From NCBI GenBank assembly GCA_945860895.1, contig CAMASK010000001.1, positions 1 through 64,000 on the forward strand: a stretch of 64,000 nucleotides of DNA, given 5' to 3'. The notes under the pieces were generated by a model, which saw nothing but the letters and a program-made list of their open reading frames with translations, had not been told where the DNA came from and did no database searches. Below, in pieces: positions 10,741-21,059 of the stretch (its first letter is position 1; each line of letters opens with the position of its first letter). The position numbers and the translations under genes are program-made. This stretch comes from Bacteriovorax stolpii. Its GTDB lineage: Bacteria > Bdellovibrionota > Bacteriovoracia > Bacteriovoracales > Bacteriovoracaceae.

Positions 10741-12279
10741 ATGTTCGTTAAGAAATTCGAAGCCGATACATTAGAGGAAGCACTCAAAGCAGTTAAATTT
10801 GAGCTGGGTCCTGATGCAATTATTCTTAAGACTATTACTAACAATGGTCTAAAAGGTGCGTTCAAGAAAAAGCGCATCGAGATTACGGCAGCAATCTCGG
10901 AAAAAAGTTTCGAGAAAAAAGCCAAGGTGGACAAAGTGCTAAACAATGACCAAAAAGAATCCCTTTATCAAAAACCAGCTTCTTCCATTAAGGAAACGAT
11001 TACCAAATATAATGGTCAGCCTGGCCAGAATTCAAATTCAGCTGGTTATGGAAGTATGGGCCTGAACAAAGTTGTTAATACTTTGGCAAAAGGTACTGCG
11101 AGTCTAGGTGATATCACTACTAAAACTTCATCTTTAATTAAAAATAGTCTGGATGATTTTTTAACAGATGGGGAAGAAACATCTGGATTTGATCTTGATT
11201 CAAGTGATGATGAGCCAATTACTTATTCTCGCTCGCAAAATCGTGGAAAATATTCTGAGCCCCCTCAGGAAAAACCGGCTCCACGAGCGTCGCCTTCCAG
11301 ACAGATGTCAGACGAGCAGGTTGAGTTCAATCAACGTCAGGCCCGGCCTCAAGCTGAAGCTCAACCAGTAAATACAGTGAGCCGTGATGCTTATAATGAG
11401 CTCAGGTCTGAACTAAGAACTCAACAACATAAAGTGGAACTTCTTGAACAAAAGATCATGGAGCTTTCTCAGAATTACCATTTCAATCAGAAGCATCTCA
11501 ATGAAGCCAAAGGTGTTTACCAGTTAAGAACTACGCTTAAAACTTTGGATGTTGATGAATCTCATATTCTTGATTTAATTAAAAAAGCCAATTATGAGCT
11601 ATCGAAAGAAGATCTGGAAAATCCAGATGTGATCTTTGAATTTGCACTTAAAGAAATGGCTGTATCCATCAATACAGCTATTCCATTATTTGCCAAAGTT
11701 GTTAACGGTGAGCCTGTAATTACTGTTTTAGTATCTGAGGCTGCTTCCGGTCAAAGCACCATGGGTATGAAAATTGCCGTGCTTAAAAAAGATGTGGTAG
11801 TGATTCAATACTTTCATGATGCTCAAAATAACGCCTCAACCGACTTTGCCGCTCAGGTTTTCGGGATTAAAGTCGAAAAAGTGCAAAACTTCTCAGAAGT
11901 GGTAGGTCTTTGTCGAAAAGCGACGGAAGCTGGCAAATCTGTTCTGGTGGATGTTCGCCTGAATAGCAAATTTAGCGATGAAACAAAAAAATTCGTTGAG
12001 ACGCTTAAGCGTGGTTTCCAATATGTAGAAGTCCTAGGCACACTTTCGGCAATTCATTCTGAACTTTATAATCGAAAAATTATTGCCCGATATAAGGACG
12101 TCGTAGACGGTGTTATAATTTCTCATGTGGATCTTTGCATGAATTTTGGGGCCCTTTTCAATATTCATAAAACCCATAACAAGTTACCTCTTAAATTCTT
12201 TGGAACAGGCCCGGTAGTTCCAGATGATATCGAAGGTGCGACGGCTGAAAGATTGATGTCAGGTCTCTTTCAGTTCTAA
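10741..12279 (+). CDS. flhF: FlhF-like SRP-type GTPase homologue, G motifs apparently degraded
   Basis: FlhF N-terminus 'FEADTLEEALKAVKFELGPDAIILKT', C-terminal 'FFGTGPVVPDDIEGATAERLMSGLF', operon position between flhA and flhG. Confidence 0.85.
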   Translation: MFVKKFEADTLEEALKAVKFELGPDAIILKTITNNGLKGAFKKKRIEITAAISEKSFEKKAKVDKVLNNDQKESLYQKPASSIKETITKYNGQPGQNSNSAGYGSMGLNKVVNTLAKGTASLGDITTKTSSLIKNSLDDFLTDGEETSGFDLDSSDDEPITYSRSQNRGKYSEPPQEKPAPRASPSRQMSDEQVEFNQRQARPQAEAQPVNTVSRDAYNELRSELRTQQHKVELLEQKIMELSQNYHFNQKHLNEAKGVYQLRTTLKTLDVDESHILDLIKKANYELSKEDLENPDVIFEFALKEMAVSINTAIPLFAKVVNGEPVITVLVSEAASGQSTMGMKIAVLKKDVVVIQYFHDAQNNASTDFAAQVFGIKVEKVQNFSEVVGLCRKATEAGKSVLVDVRLNSKFSDETKKFVETLKRGFQYVEVLGTLSAIHSELYNRKIIARYKDVVDGVIISHVDLCMNFGALFNIHKTHNKLPLKFFGTGPVVPDDIEGATAERLMSGLFQF

Positions 12280-12344
12280 AAATGTTTGTTCCTTGATTCT
12301 TTAAGGCCCGACAGGATGTCAGGCCGTGCGGTTACAGGAGTTAT

Positions 12345-13226
12345 ATGCACAAGACCAGTGAGTGGTTGCTTTCTTTTAGTTCAAATCAGAATATTAAGTC
12401 TAATTCCAGATCTCTTATCAAAAATGGCTTCAGGCGATGTTCAAAAATTTCCATTACAGGTGGAAAGGGTGGAGTTGGAAAGACCTCAATTGCACTTAAA
12501 ACGGCAATGGAGCTGGCAAAATCAGGCTTTCGCACTCTTCTGATTGATTGTGATTCTAATCTTTCCAATACTGCTATTAAATTAGGTCTTCCTCTTGAAA
12601 ATAAGTTTGAAAAACTTCTTTCTGCAGAAGCAACCTTTGAAGAGATCATCATTCAACTTGGTAACTTTCATTTACTTCCCGCCTGTAACGGCTCGATTGA
12701 AGTTTTTGAATCAAGACTAAATTTTGATGAAATCATCATCGATATTATTAATTCACATGAGCACGAATATGATTATATTCTGCTTGATTGCCCTGCTGGT
12801 GTCTCCCGTGAAGCTCTGACTTTAAATGCTTTTTGTGATTATCGCTGGGTGATTGTAACCCCAGATAAATCTTCTATTACTGATTCTTATTCACTCGTTA
12901 AATTGCTCGCAAATCGCTTTGGCATTAAAGAAAACCATTTGATGGTTAATATGTATCAAAATGATAAACAATATCAAAAAGTAGTCTCTACCTTGAGTGA
13001 AACAATCGAGAATTTTCTTGGTTTAAGTACAAAAGTGCTTGGTGGAATCCAAAAATTGGAAGTTTCTGCCGAAGGATTTGATACTTTTTTCCTATCTGAA
13101 ACAAAAACTGAATGGCAGAAAAACTTCGTTAAACTTTTATATGGGTTCACCGAAAAAGATGGTGGACCGACGGCACTCCATAAAAACGGAAGTAGCCTGA
13201 TGGCCAATGAACAAGACGTTCACTAA
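12345..13226 (+). CDS. flhG: FlhG/FleN-type MinD-family ATPase
   Basis: Deviant Walker A 'KISITGGKGGVGKTSIALKTAMEL'; operon position. Confidence 0.92.
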   Translation: MHKTSEWLLSFSSNQNIKSNSRSLIKNGFRRCSKISITGGKGGVGKTSIALKTAMELAKSGFRTLLIDCDSNLSNTAIKLGLPLENKFEKLLSAEATFEEIIIQLGNFHLLPACNGSIEVFESRLNFDEIIIDIINSHEHEYDYILLDCPAGVSREALTLNAFCDYRWVIVTPDKSSITDSYSLVKLLANRFGIKENHLMVNMYQNDKQYQKVVSTLSETIENFLGLSTKVLGGIQKLEVSAEGFDTFFLSETKTEWQKNFVKLLYGFTEKDGGPTALHKNGSSLMANEQDVH

Positions 13227-13248
13227 ACGGTAAGCACAGGAGAGCTCA

Positions 13249-14034
13249 ATGTCATCACTTACGGCCAAACTCAAGAACCTTAAAGATTACCGTTCAACCG
13301 TTGAACCAAAAGTAAAAGAAGAAATCATTCTTGAATACGCACCACTGGTACGTTACATCGCCCAGAAGATTGCTTCAAGACTTCCACCAAATATTGAACT
13401 CGATGATATGATTTCGTGTGGGGTCATCGGATTGATGGATGCGATCGAAAAATTCGATCCTACTCGTGATAATAAATTTAAAACATATGCTGAGTTCCGT
13501 ATTCGCGGTGCCATCCTGGATGAACTTCGCTCTCAAGACTGGGTTCCACGTTCAGTACGTGAAAAAGCTAAAGTTGTTGAGAAAGGTTATGCGAAACTTG
13601 AAAAAGATTTCGGTCGTCCGGCAACGGATGAAGAGATGTGTGTTCACCTTCAGTGCTCAATGGATGAGTTCCATGAACTTATCAATAAATCAAAATCAGT
13701 TTCTTTAATGAACATCGATGATGCAGCTGCCATGAGTAAAGGCGATAAGCGTTTGATGGTTTCTCTTATGGAAACTTCACGTTCGGCTAACCCTCAATCA
13801 GCTGTTGGATACAAGCATGCACAGGAAATCATCAAAGATGGAATTAAGTCATTGCCTGAAAAGCAGCGTCTGGTCCTTTCACTTTATTACTTCGAAGATC
13901 TGAACCTTAAAGAAATTGGCCAGGTTTTGGATGTCACTGAATCACGTGTCTCTCAGCTTCACACTCAGGCGATTTTAAAGCTTAAAGCGAAGCTCCGTAA
14001 TCAGTTCGAGTCTCATGAAGACATCGCCAGTTAA
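13249..14034 (+). CDS. fliA: RNA polymerase sigma-28 factor FliA
   Basis: Sigma-70 region 2 'VRYIAQKIASRLPPNIELDDMISCGVIGLMDAIEKFDP' and region 4 'LPEKQRLVLSLYYFEDLNLKEIGQVLDVTESRVSQLH'. Confidence 0.95.
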   Translation: MSSLTAKLKNLKDYRSTVEPKVKEEIILEYAPLVRYIAQKIASRLPPNIELDDMISCGVIGLMDAIEKFDPTRDNKFKTYAEFRIRGAILDELRSQDWVPRSVREKAKVVEKGYAKLEKDFGRPATDEEMCVHLQCSMDEFHELINKSKSVSLMNIDDAAAMSKGDKRLMVSLMETSRSANPQSAVGYKHAQEIIKDGIKSLPEKQRLVLSLYYFEDLNLKEIGQVLDVTESRVSQLHTQAILKLKAKLRNQFESHEDIAS

Positions 14035-14056
14035 TTAAAAATAAAATTAATCGCTT

Positions 14057-14085
14057 AAAAAGCCCTCGTATGAGGGTTTTTTTTT
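14057..14085 (+). terminator. Rho-independent terminator after fliA
   Basis: CCCTC-GTAT-GAGGG stem followed by T9. Confidence 0.85.
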
Positions 14086-14195
14086 GATAAGAATTGCTAA
14101 ACTGCCCCTACGGCTTGCTTGAAATAATCCCTTCCCAATCCCTGCATTTTTGTCGGAAAATTAACTATTGAATATCACAAAGTAAAAGGCTCATC

Positions 14196-16493
14196 ATGGA
14201 CTGGAAGAAGACCTTTAATCAAGGGCAGTGGGTAATCCACGGAATCTTTATTATTTCTGTATTAGTTGCAATTGGTTCTACACTCTTTGCATTCAGACTA
14301 AATCACTTACAGAGTACTGAAGAAGAGCAAATCATCAAGATCAATTCTGTAATCAAAGATCTTAAACAAGACAATAGTTTCGAGAAGATTGGTAAATATC
14401 TTTCATGGGCTCAGCCAGATAAGGCCAATGATAAAATGCGTGAACTGACTCAAAAAATTGCTGAAACTGAAGAAATGCTTGAAATAAAGGCAAGTAAAGA
14501 AGTGGGCCTAGGCCTCAGGACTTTCAATAAATTGATTAATAATAATACCGGCATGAGTAATCCAACAGATGCCCTAAAAGTTTTGAATCAGAAAATCAAA
14601 GCTCTTCATGCTGTGAGTGAATCGCAAAAATATAGAACGATCATTACTATCACTGAAAACATGCTGGAACGTACTGGCAGTTTAAACTCTAAAAACGTAG
14701 GCGGCTCAATTCAAGTAAGTTATTTGAAAACTGATCTTAAGCGACTAGAGCAATTGATTGAGGGTTCAACTCTGGATGAAAATGCTAAAAATGCATTGAA
14801 TAACCGTTTTCAATCCATGAAGTACGAAATGGATCTTTTAGAGAGTCTCAATTCTCAATCAAGAAATTTAAAAGTTCATATTAATCAATCTGCCCTGGCC
14901 CTTGGTCAATGGTTATTAGATGTAGAGAAAAAGGCAACTGAGATCAAAGGCATGCGGGCAGGAAAGCAAAATCAATTGATTATTATGCTAACTGGACTCG
15001 TAGCCTTCCTTATTTTGTCTTGGATTGGCCTTGCGTATTTGTTTAGATGGCAAAAGAATAAAATTTCCCTTCAAATGGAAATGGAAGTCAAAACGGTAAT
15101 TGAAAAAGGCATTATTAGCGATCAAAGGTATATGATTGATCATTATTCTGATAACACCCGTGATGAAATCGTAAGACTCCTTGATGAATTAAAAATTAAG
15201 TTAAATCTTGGAACCTTATTGCATGAGGGGTTACCGTTTGCAGGATGCATGATTGATTATAACTTTAAGCTTACCTGGTACAACAATCTCTTCCTTGATC
15301 AACTCTATTTGAGTGATGAAGAAGTAAGAAGTGATGCTTTTAATTGGGATTATGTTCGTGATTATTTAAATCTTGAAGAAGATCCAATTTATCAGGCCAT
15401 GGTCAACAAAATCGCCGGGATTTACCCTGTTAAAGTAAAGCAGGATGAGCTTACACCTGCTCAGCCTTACGAAATGTATGTAACACCTGTTTTAGAAAAT
15501 CGTGAAAGCAGAGTGATGGTATTCTTCTACCCATTAATTTCTGTTAAGGAAGCCATTAAAGAACAGGTTAATTTGACTGAAGCATTTATTCATAAATTTA
15601 TTAATCTTTGGGACCAAAATCTTTTGGATGAGGATGAACTCAGATTGATGGAGAAGAATTTTAAAAGCAATGACATGGATAAGCTATATCTTGACCTGCA
15701 TTCAATTCATGAGCGAGTTATTGCAGAGAAGTCAGAATGCATCTCGGCGATCCGCTCATTGGAAAAAGAAAATGAAGATTATTCTCATGCTCTTCAGCAC
15801 ATGCAAGAAATTGAGATTGAGAGAAAGTTGATTATTAAAGAAGAAATTAAAACGGCTAATGATCTGAGAAACTCATTTATTACTTCAATTGAGAAAAGTG
15901 AAAGTCTTCTTCACATCAATAAGACTATTATGCAACAGAATGATGATTACAAGAATGAAGCTCATCGTTTGCACATGGTTTCATTAGAAGCTTTGAAAAA
16001 AGGAAAGGAGTCCATGGAAATTCTCAATCAACTTGATAGTGTTAAAACAGATTACAAGAAACTTAAATTCGAATTAATGGAAGTTAAGGCAAAACTGATT
16101 TCTATGAATAACTCTCTTTTAGCTCAATTACCCCCTCTGGATGAGAACCAACAAAAAATTGCAACCAGATACAAAGATGAACTTGCCCGACTTGATTTCA
16201 ATGTAGCCACTCTTGATAAAAAGCTTACTCAATTGGATGTGCTATTATCCAAACTAAACATGATTCATGAAAAGCAGCCGGTAGAACAGACCGCTTTTAG
16301 TTTTCAAACTTCACAAAAAGATCATGAACTTCGTGAAGCTTTACTCGAGATTCAAAAAATTCTTAACCTAGAGGAGAATAAAATTCTCGATCATTTTCAA
16401 ACTTTGCATGGTCTTATAAAGAAAGAGATTAAACCCATTACGAATACTAATGCCTTTTCTCCTTCGATTGAAGGGGAAAATGTTCTCTCTTAA
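14196..16493 (+). CDS. Membrane protein with extracytoplasmic coiled-coil region, PAS-like segment and long C-terminal coiled coil
   Basis: 765 aa; two TM segments (about aa 16-35 and 260-285); 'GLPFAGCMIDYNFKLTWYNNLFLDQL' PAS-like; long heptad-rich tail. Confidence 0.7.
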   Translation: MDWKKTFNQGQWVIHGIFIISVLVAIGSTLFAFRLNHLQSTEEEQIIKINSVIKDLKQDNSFEKIGKYLSWAQPDKANDKMRELTQKIAETEEMLEIKASKEVGLGLRTFNKLINNNTGMSNPTDALKVLNQKIKALHAVSESQKYRTIITITENMLERTGSLNSKNVGGSIQVSYLKTDLKRLEQLIEGSTLDENAKNALNNRFQSMKYEMDLLESLNSQSRNLKVHINQSALALGQWLLDVEKKATEIKGMRAGKQNQLIIMLTGLVAFLILSWIGLAYLFRWQKNKISLQMEMEVKTVIEKGIISDQRYMIDHYSDNTRDEIVRLLDELKIKLNLGTLLHEGLPFAGCMIDYNFKLTWYNNLFLDQLYLSDEEVRSDAFNWDYVRDYLNLEEDPIYQAMVNKIAGIYPVKVKQDELTPAQPYEMYVTPVLENRESRVMVFFYPLISVKEAIKEQVNLTEAFIHKFINLWDQNLLDEDELRLMEKNFKSNDMDKLYLDLHSIHERVIAEKSECISAIRSLEKENEDYSHALQHMQEIEIERKLIIKEEIKTANDLRNSFITSIEKSESLLHINKTIMQQNDDYKNEAHRLHMVSLEALKKGKESMEILNQLDSVKTDYKKLKFELMEVKAKLISMNNSLLAQLPPLDENQQKIATRYKDELARLDFNVATLDKKLTQLDVLLSKLNMIHEKQPVEQTAFSFQTSQKDHELREALLEIQKILNLEENKILDHFQTLHGLIKKEIKPITNTNAFSPSIEGENVLS

Positions 16494-17321
16494 ATGCGTT
16501 CTTTTAATATAAATGTTTCAAAGTACTTCACGGCTAAAATAAAACTCGGTGAAGTACTTCATAAAGTAACATCTCTTGACCCATCTATTCTATCAGATGC
16601 TGCCCAAAAGGGTGCTGTCTGGATCCAGAAGGGTGGTAAGGGTAAAATTCTTAAGCTACGATCAACTGATGCGATAGTTGATCCTGATGACAAAGTTAAT
16701 TTCTATTACGATCCACGTGTCCTCTCTTATCCTGAATTGACTAATGCTGAATGTGTGCTAGAAACGCAAGATTATGGCATCTGGATAAAACCGGCCGGTG
16801 TTCTTCCACAAGGAACGCAAACTGGAGATCATACTGCGCTTCTAAGAATTATTGAAAAACTCAAAAAAAAAGAAGTTTACCTGATTCATCGTCTGGACCG
16901 TGAAACTGAAGGCTTAATGGTCGTTGGTTATACCTCGGATGCAGCATCTCGATTAAGCGATTTATTTGCAAAAAATAAAATCATTAAGACTTACCAAGCT
17001 ATCGTTAAAGGTGAGCTAGAAAGAGGACTTCGAAAAACAATTACAGATTCACTTGATGGAAAAGAGGCGATTACCCATTTTGAAGTATTGGAAAATGCGA
17101 ATGGAAAAAGTCTCTTAGAAATTAGGATCGATACAGGTCGCCTTCATCAGATCCGCCGTCACCTCGATGGAATTGGGTATCCAATAATGGGGGATCCAAA
17201 ATATGGTAAGGGTAATAAGAATCGCGAGGGGCTGAAGCTATTGGCAAAATCCTTAGCCTTTAAAGATCCATGGACAGGCCAAAAAGTGGAAGTGGCGCTG
17301 GGGTCTCAACTTGTAATCTGA
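16494..17321 (+). CDS. RluA-family pseudouridine synthase
   Basis: 'YLIHRLDRETEGLMVVGYTSDAASRLSDLF' catalytic motif and 'TGRLHQIRRHLDGIGYPIMGDPKYG'. Confidence 0.9.
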   Translation: MRSFNINVSKYFTAKIKLGEVLHKVTSLDPSILSDAAQKGAVWIQKGGKGKILKLRSTDAIVDPDDKVNFYYDPRVLSYPELTNAECVLETQDYGIWIKPAGVLPQGTQTGDHTALLRIIEKLKKKEVYLIHRLDRETEGLMVVGYTSDAASRLSDLFAKNKIIKTYQAIVKGELERGLRKTITDSLDGKEAITHFEVLENANGKSLLEIRIDTGRLHQIRRHLDGIGYPIMGDPKYGKGNKNREGLKLLAKSLAFKDPWTGQKVEVALGSQLVI

Positions 17322-17466
17322 TCAAGTTATTGATTTTAATAGCTTATTTGTGCCTCTCCAATATTTTTACACCTTTGTAAAAACTTCATTTCTTCGATCA
17401 TTCCTACCAATAAAGTCGCTGAACCCATAAGATAGCGCCAAGCGTTATCTTCTTTTTGGAGCCAGT

Positions 17467-19017
17467 ATGTTCAATTCAAGTTGGTTAGTATTAGCAGTAC
17501 TTGTTTCGACTTCCAGTTTTGCTGGAATCAGTTTCAAGCAAAAACAATTGAGAGTTAACTCTCTTATGAAACTGCAAAAACATGCTCCTGCCATTGCCTT
17601 AGAGGCCTATCAAAGAGAATTAGATTATGAACAAAGAGGGTTGTCAGTTGAAAGCCGTGCAAAAATTGAAACAAATCTCTTAGCAGATAAAATACGCCAA
17701 CAAATTCACGTCGCTTATAGGGCTGCCTTAGATCAGCATCAGGATTCAGATTCTGCTCGTGAAGAAGTCAGAGCAGGAATTGAAAAGGATCTGGAACTTG
17801 CAGCACCTGAATTGAAAGAAGAATTACTTACTCTCGCAATGAATACTCTTGATTCAATTGACCAAGGTGGAGTCAGTCAGAATGTTGAATTGGCCACCTT
17901 AGAGCAATCCATTAAAGAAGAAGTCATTGTTAGAAAGAAATTTTTAAACGCCGAAGTTCCAGACGCAATGATATTTATTCCTGAAACACAAATTTCTGAT
18001 CCTAATAAGAAAGAATATGCTTCCAAAGCAGAGCTGATGGAGTCTCTGGTTTCAAATCAGGAGAGTAGCGGTTGGGTATCTACCAGTAACCAAACTGTAA
18101 ATACTGCCGTTATAACAAAGGTGGATTCGAAAATTTCTCTACAAGTGAAATTCTCTTTCCTGGGGGTTGCAGTTGAGGCTGGACCCAGTATCATTTTTAA
18201 GCGTGAATACATCACTAACGCCACAATTATCGCCGAAGGTTTAAGCCCTGTTCTGATGAGGGATGGAAATTTTGATTATTGGAAGCGTGACAGTAATAAC
18301 AAAATTGTTCTTAAAAATGGGGTACAACAAAAAAGATTCATTTCTTTTACTTGTGATACTCAACTCCAATTTGGAACGGAATATGAAGGGGCTGGTGGAT
18401 TTAAATTCTTAGGTCTTGGTGGGACCAGCTCGGTTTCACAAAAATTTGTTAATACAGTAATTATGACCTCTCGTCGTATTGCCTTGCCTGAATATGTTGA
18501 GGGTAAAAGCATGACCATCAAATATCTTTCCGAACTTTGCCATAATAATTTTCTTTCAGCTCACTATAACAATACGATGACAGTAGCGGATTCATTAAAT
18601 GCCATGATGAGAAATGTGGTAGCTGGTCTTGAATTTTCTCACCCCAAAACAAAATGTGCCGTGGATACCCAGTGTTACAACTGGTTCAATAAAGAAGTTA
18701 TCGCATTGGTTAAATATAACAACTTTCCACGTTGTGCAGAGGAAAATAGCCGTGAAAAATTCCGTTCTTGTCAGCTGCGAGGTCTTAAAGGACAGAATTG
18801 CCCCGTTTATGAGAAAGGACAGCACACCTCTGATGGACAATGGGAATACACTTGTGATGTTGGATTAAAATGCGTGAAATCTGAAGGGAGAACTTATTTC
18901 TTAGGCGCAGTATGGTCTTATTCTAAAGGAAGCTGCCAGGTAATTAAACCTAAGACTTATAAGAGTCCTTTTGAAAAGAAAGTTCCTCAATATATTGAAC
19001 TAGATTTATCCCCTTAA
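17467..19017 (+). CDS. Secreted protein with Cys-rich C-terminus, unknown function
   Basis: Signal peptide; about 10 Cys in the last 130 residues. Confidence 0.7.
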   Translation: MFNSSWLVLAVLVSTSSFAGISFKQKQLRVNSLMKLQKHAPAIALEAYQRELDYEQRGLSVESRAKIETNLLADKIRQQIHVAYRAALDQHQDSDSAREEVRAGIEKDLELAAPELKEELLTLAMNTLDSIDQGGVSQNVELATLEQSIKEEVIVRKKFLNAEVPDAMIFIPETQISDPNKKEYASKAELMESLVSNQESSGWVSTSNQTVNTAVITKVDSKISLQVKFSFLGVAVEAGPSIIFKREYITNATIIAEGLSPVLMRDGNFDYWKRDSNNKIVLKNGVQQKRFISFTCDTQLQFGTEYEGAGGFKFLGLGGTSSVSQKFVNTVIMTSRRIALPEYVEGKSMTIKYLSELCHNNFLSAHYNNTMTVADSLNAMMRNVVAGLEFSHPKTKCAVDTQCYNWFNKEVIALVKYNNFPRCAEENSREKFRSCQLRGLKGQNCPVYEKGQHTSDGQWEYTCDVGLKCVKSEGRTYFLGAVWSYSKGSCQVIKPKTYKSPFEKKVPQYIELDLSP

Positions 19018-19655
19018 TTATCAAATATCTGGCGGAGGAATTGATTAATCTCTTCTGCCATTTCTTCCTCTGTCAGAGAATTATTGATAATAAATTCTGC
19101 TTTTAATTTTTTATCTTCGATATCCATCTGTTGATTTAAAATGTTCTCTGCCATTTCTTCAAGAAGACCATCTCGTTTCATGAGACGAGTCCTTTGAATT
19201 TTTCTTGGAGCATAAACCAAAACGTTCAAATCAAATAATCTTTCCAGATTTTTCTCAAATAACAGAGGCACATCATAAATCACAAATTCAGGATTAGTGA
19301 GTTTTAAAAAAGCGGCTTCAAAGGCTTTGGGCAATCGCTGGTAGATAAAATTTTCGACCTTCGTCTTAACTCCTGTATTTAAAAAAACTTTTTCTCTTAA
19401 AGTTGGAAAATGGATGGTTCCATCTTTTATTGCTTCAGGGATTTCTTTAGAAATAAAAGAAAAAGTTTCAGGCAGTGTATAGATCTCCTTAACCAGATGA
19501 TCAGCGTTGATTATAGGAATTCCATGTTTTTTGAAAGCTTCTGCGACTGTCGTTTTTCCGGAAGCTATTCCACCTGTTAAACCGATAACTGGAACTTTTA
19601 ATCCATACAAACGGTGATCTGGTGTTAAGCGCTGGTACTTTGCCTTAAGTTTCAT
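19014..19655 (-). CDS. coaE: Dephospho-CoA kinase
   Basis: 'VIGLTGGIASGKTTVAEAFKKHGIPIINADHLVKEIY'. Confidence 0.93.
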   Translation of the reverse strand: MKLKAKYQRLTPDHRLYGLKVPVIGLTGGIASGKTTVAEAFKKHGIPIINADHLVKEIYTLPETFSFISKEIPEAIKDGTIHFPTLREKVFLNTGVKTKVENFIYQRLPKAFEAAFLKLTNPEFVIYDVPLLFEKNLERLFDLNVLVYAPRKIQRTRLMKRDGLLEEMAENILNQQMDIEDKKLKAEFIINNSLTEEEMAEEINQFLRQIFDN

Positions 19656-20437
19656 TTCTTTTTAACCTCAATCCATAATTTTTCCAGCTCCTCCTGAGGG
19701 GTTTGTTCAAGAGTGGCACCCATTGATTTCACTATGTCTTCTACTTTTTGAAAGCGTTTAATAAATTTTTTATTGGCATCCTTCAAGCATTCTTCAGGGT
19801 TTAAATTTAAATGCCGAGCCAGTTGGGCTACCGAAAATAATAAATCCCCAATCTCTTCTTTTACTCTGTCTGAATTAAATTTCCCACCTGGTGGAAGTTC
19901 TTCTTTTACCTCTTGCCACTCTTCCTCAACTTTGGAAATGACTTGATAATAATCTTGCCAGTCAAAATTAACAGTCGTGGATTTTGTTCCTATTTTAAAG
20001 GCTGCCTCAAGGGCGGGAGCATGAAGAAACTTAGTATCAATAGAGTATTTTTTTTCACCTTTTTCTTTAGTCTTAATCTCCTTCCAATTTGCCACCACCT
20101 CATCGCTTGAAAGATTATTCGATTCGTTTCCAAAGACATGGGGATGGCGGCGAATAATTTTATCCGCCAGAGTCTTTGCCACTGATTCCAGTGAAAATTT
20201 ATTTGTTTCCTGGGCAATTGTAGAGTGGAGCAGAATTTGTAACAAAACATCTCCTAGTTCCTCCTCCATGAGCTTGGGATCTTTTAATTCAGTGGCTTCA
20301 ATAAACTCATAAGTCTCTTCAATAAGATATTTCAGTAAGGATTCATGAGTTTGCTCTAAATCCCAAGGACAACCTTTGATGGGATCTCGAAGTTTCTCGA
20401 TAACTTCTATACATCTAAGCAGTTCTGAGTGACTCAA
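19652..20437 (-). CDS. mazG: Nucleoside triphosphate pyrophosphohydrolase MazG
   Basis: '[35 protein letters not shown]-like...[18 protein letters not shown]'; overlaps coaE start by 4 nt. Confidence 0.93.
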   Translation of the reverse strand: [261 protein letters not shown]

Positions 20438-20480
20438 ACTTGGCTCCTTCTTATTGCCTGGTATTCAAGAAAAGGATAAC

Positions 20481-21032
20481 ATGGCCATTATGAAGAAACA
20501 CGCTTTCATCCAGGTTGATTTTCAATCCTCAGTTAGGCTGAGTGCCTCCGAAAAGCATAAAATTGCTAATTGGCTTAAGATGGCTTCTGGGGTCATAGAA
20601 ATATTGATTAAGAATCATAAAATTATTCACTCTAGTTGGCTTAAAGATACTTCATGCATAAAAGTTTCGGTTCTTCTTTGCGGAGAAGCTAAAATAAAAC
20701 AGCTAAATTCTGAGTATCGTAATAAAAATAAAGTGACTGATGTCCTCTCATTTCCCTCTTTTAATTCTTTACGCAGGGCCAAAGAGAAAGGTGATTTTAC
20801 TACTGAAGAGCTATATCTTGGAGACCTGGCCATTTGTCATTCAAGGACAAAGCAGCAAGCACGAGACTTTAAAATTTCGTATTGGGACGAATTTATTCAC
20901 TTGTTCATGCATGGAATAATTCATCTTTTAGGTTATGATCACGAGCTTTCTCAAAAAGAAGAGAAAGTGATGCAGAATTTCGAAAATTTAAGTCTTGATA
21001 TGTTCTCAAAAGCAAAAAAAAAGGGTCCATAA
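20481..21032 (+). CDS. ybeY: Endoribonuclease YbeY
   Basis: Zn motif 'HLFMHGIIHLLGYDHE'; 'NSEYRNKNKVTDVLSFP'; ATG at 20481 preferred. Confidence 0.9.
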   Translation: MAIMKKHAFIQVDFQSSVRLSASEKHKIANWLKMASGVIEILIKNHKIIHSSWLKDTSCIKVSVLLCGEAKIKQLNSEYRNKNKVTDVLSFPSFNSLRRAKEKGDFTTEELYLGDLAICHSRTKQQARDFKISYWDEFIHLFMHGIIHLLGYDHELSQKEEKVMQNFENLSLDMFSKAKKKGP

Positions 21033-21059
21033 TTAGACTGTACCCTTAAAAAAGTACAT

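Noticed and set aside
12286-12543. 85-aa ORF overlapping the flhG start
   Set aside because: Out of frame with flhG, which carries the clear Walker A motif.
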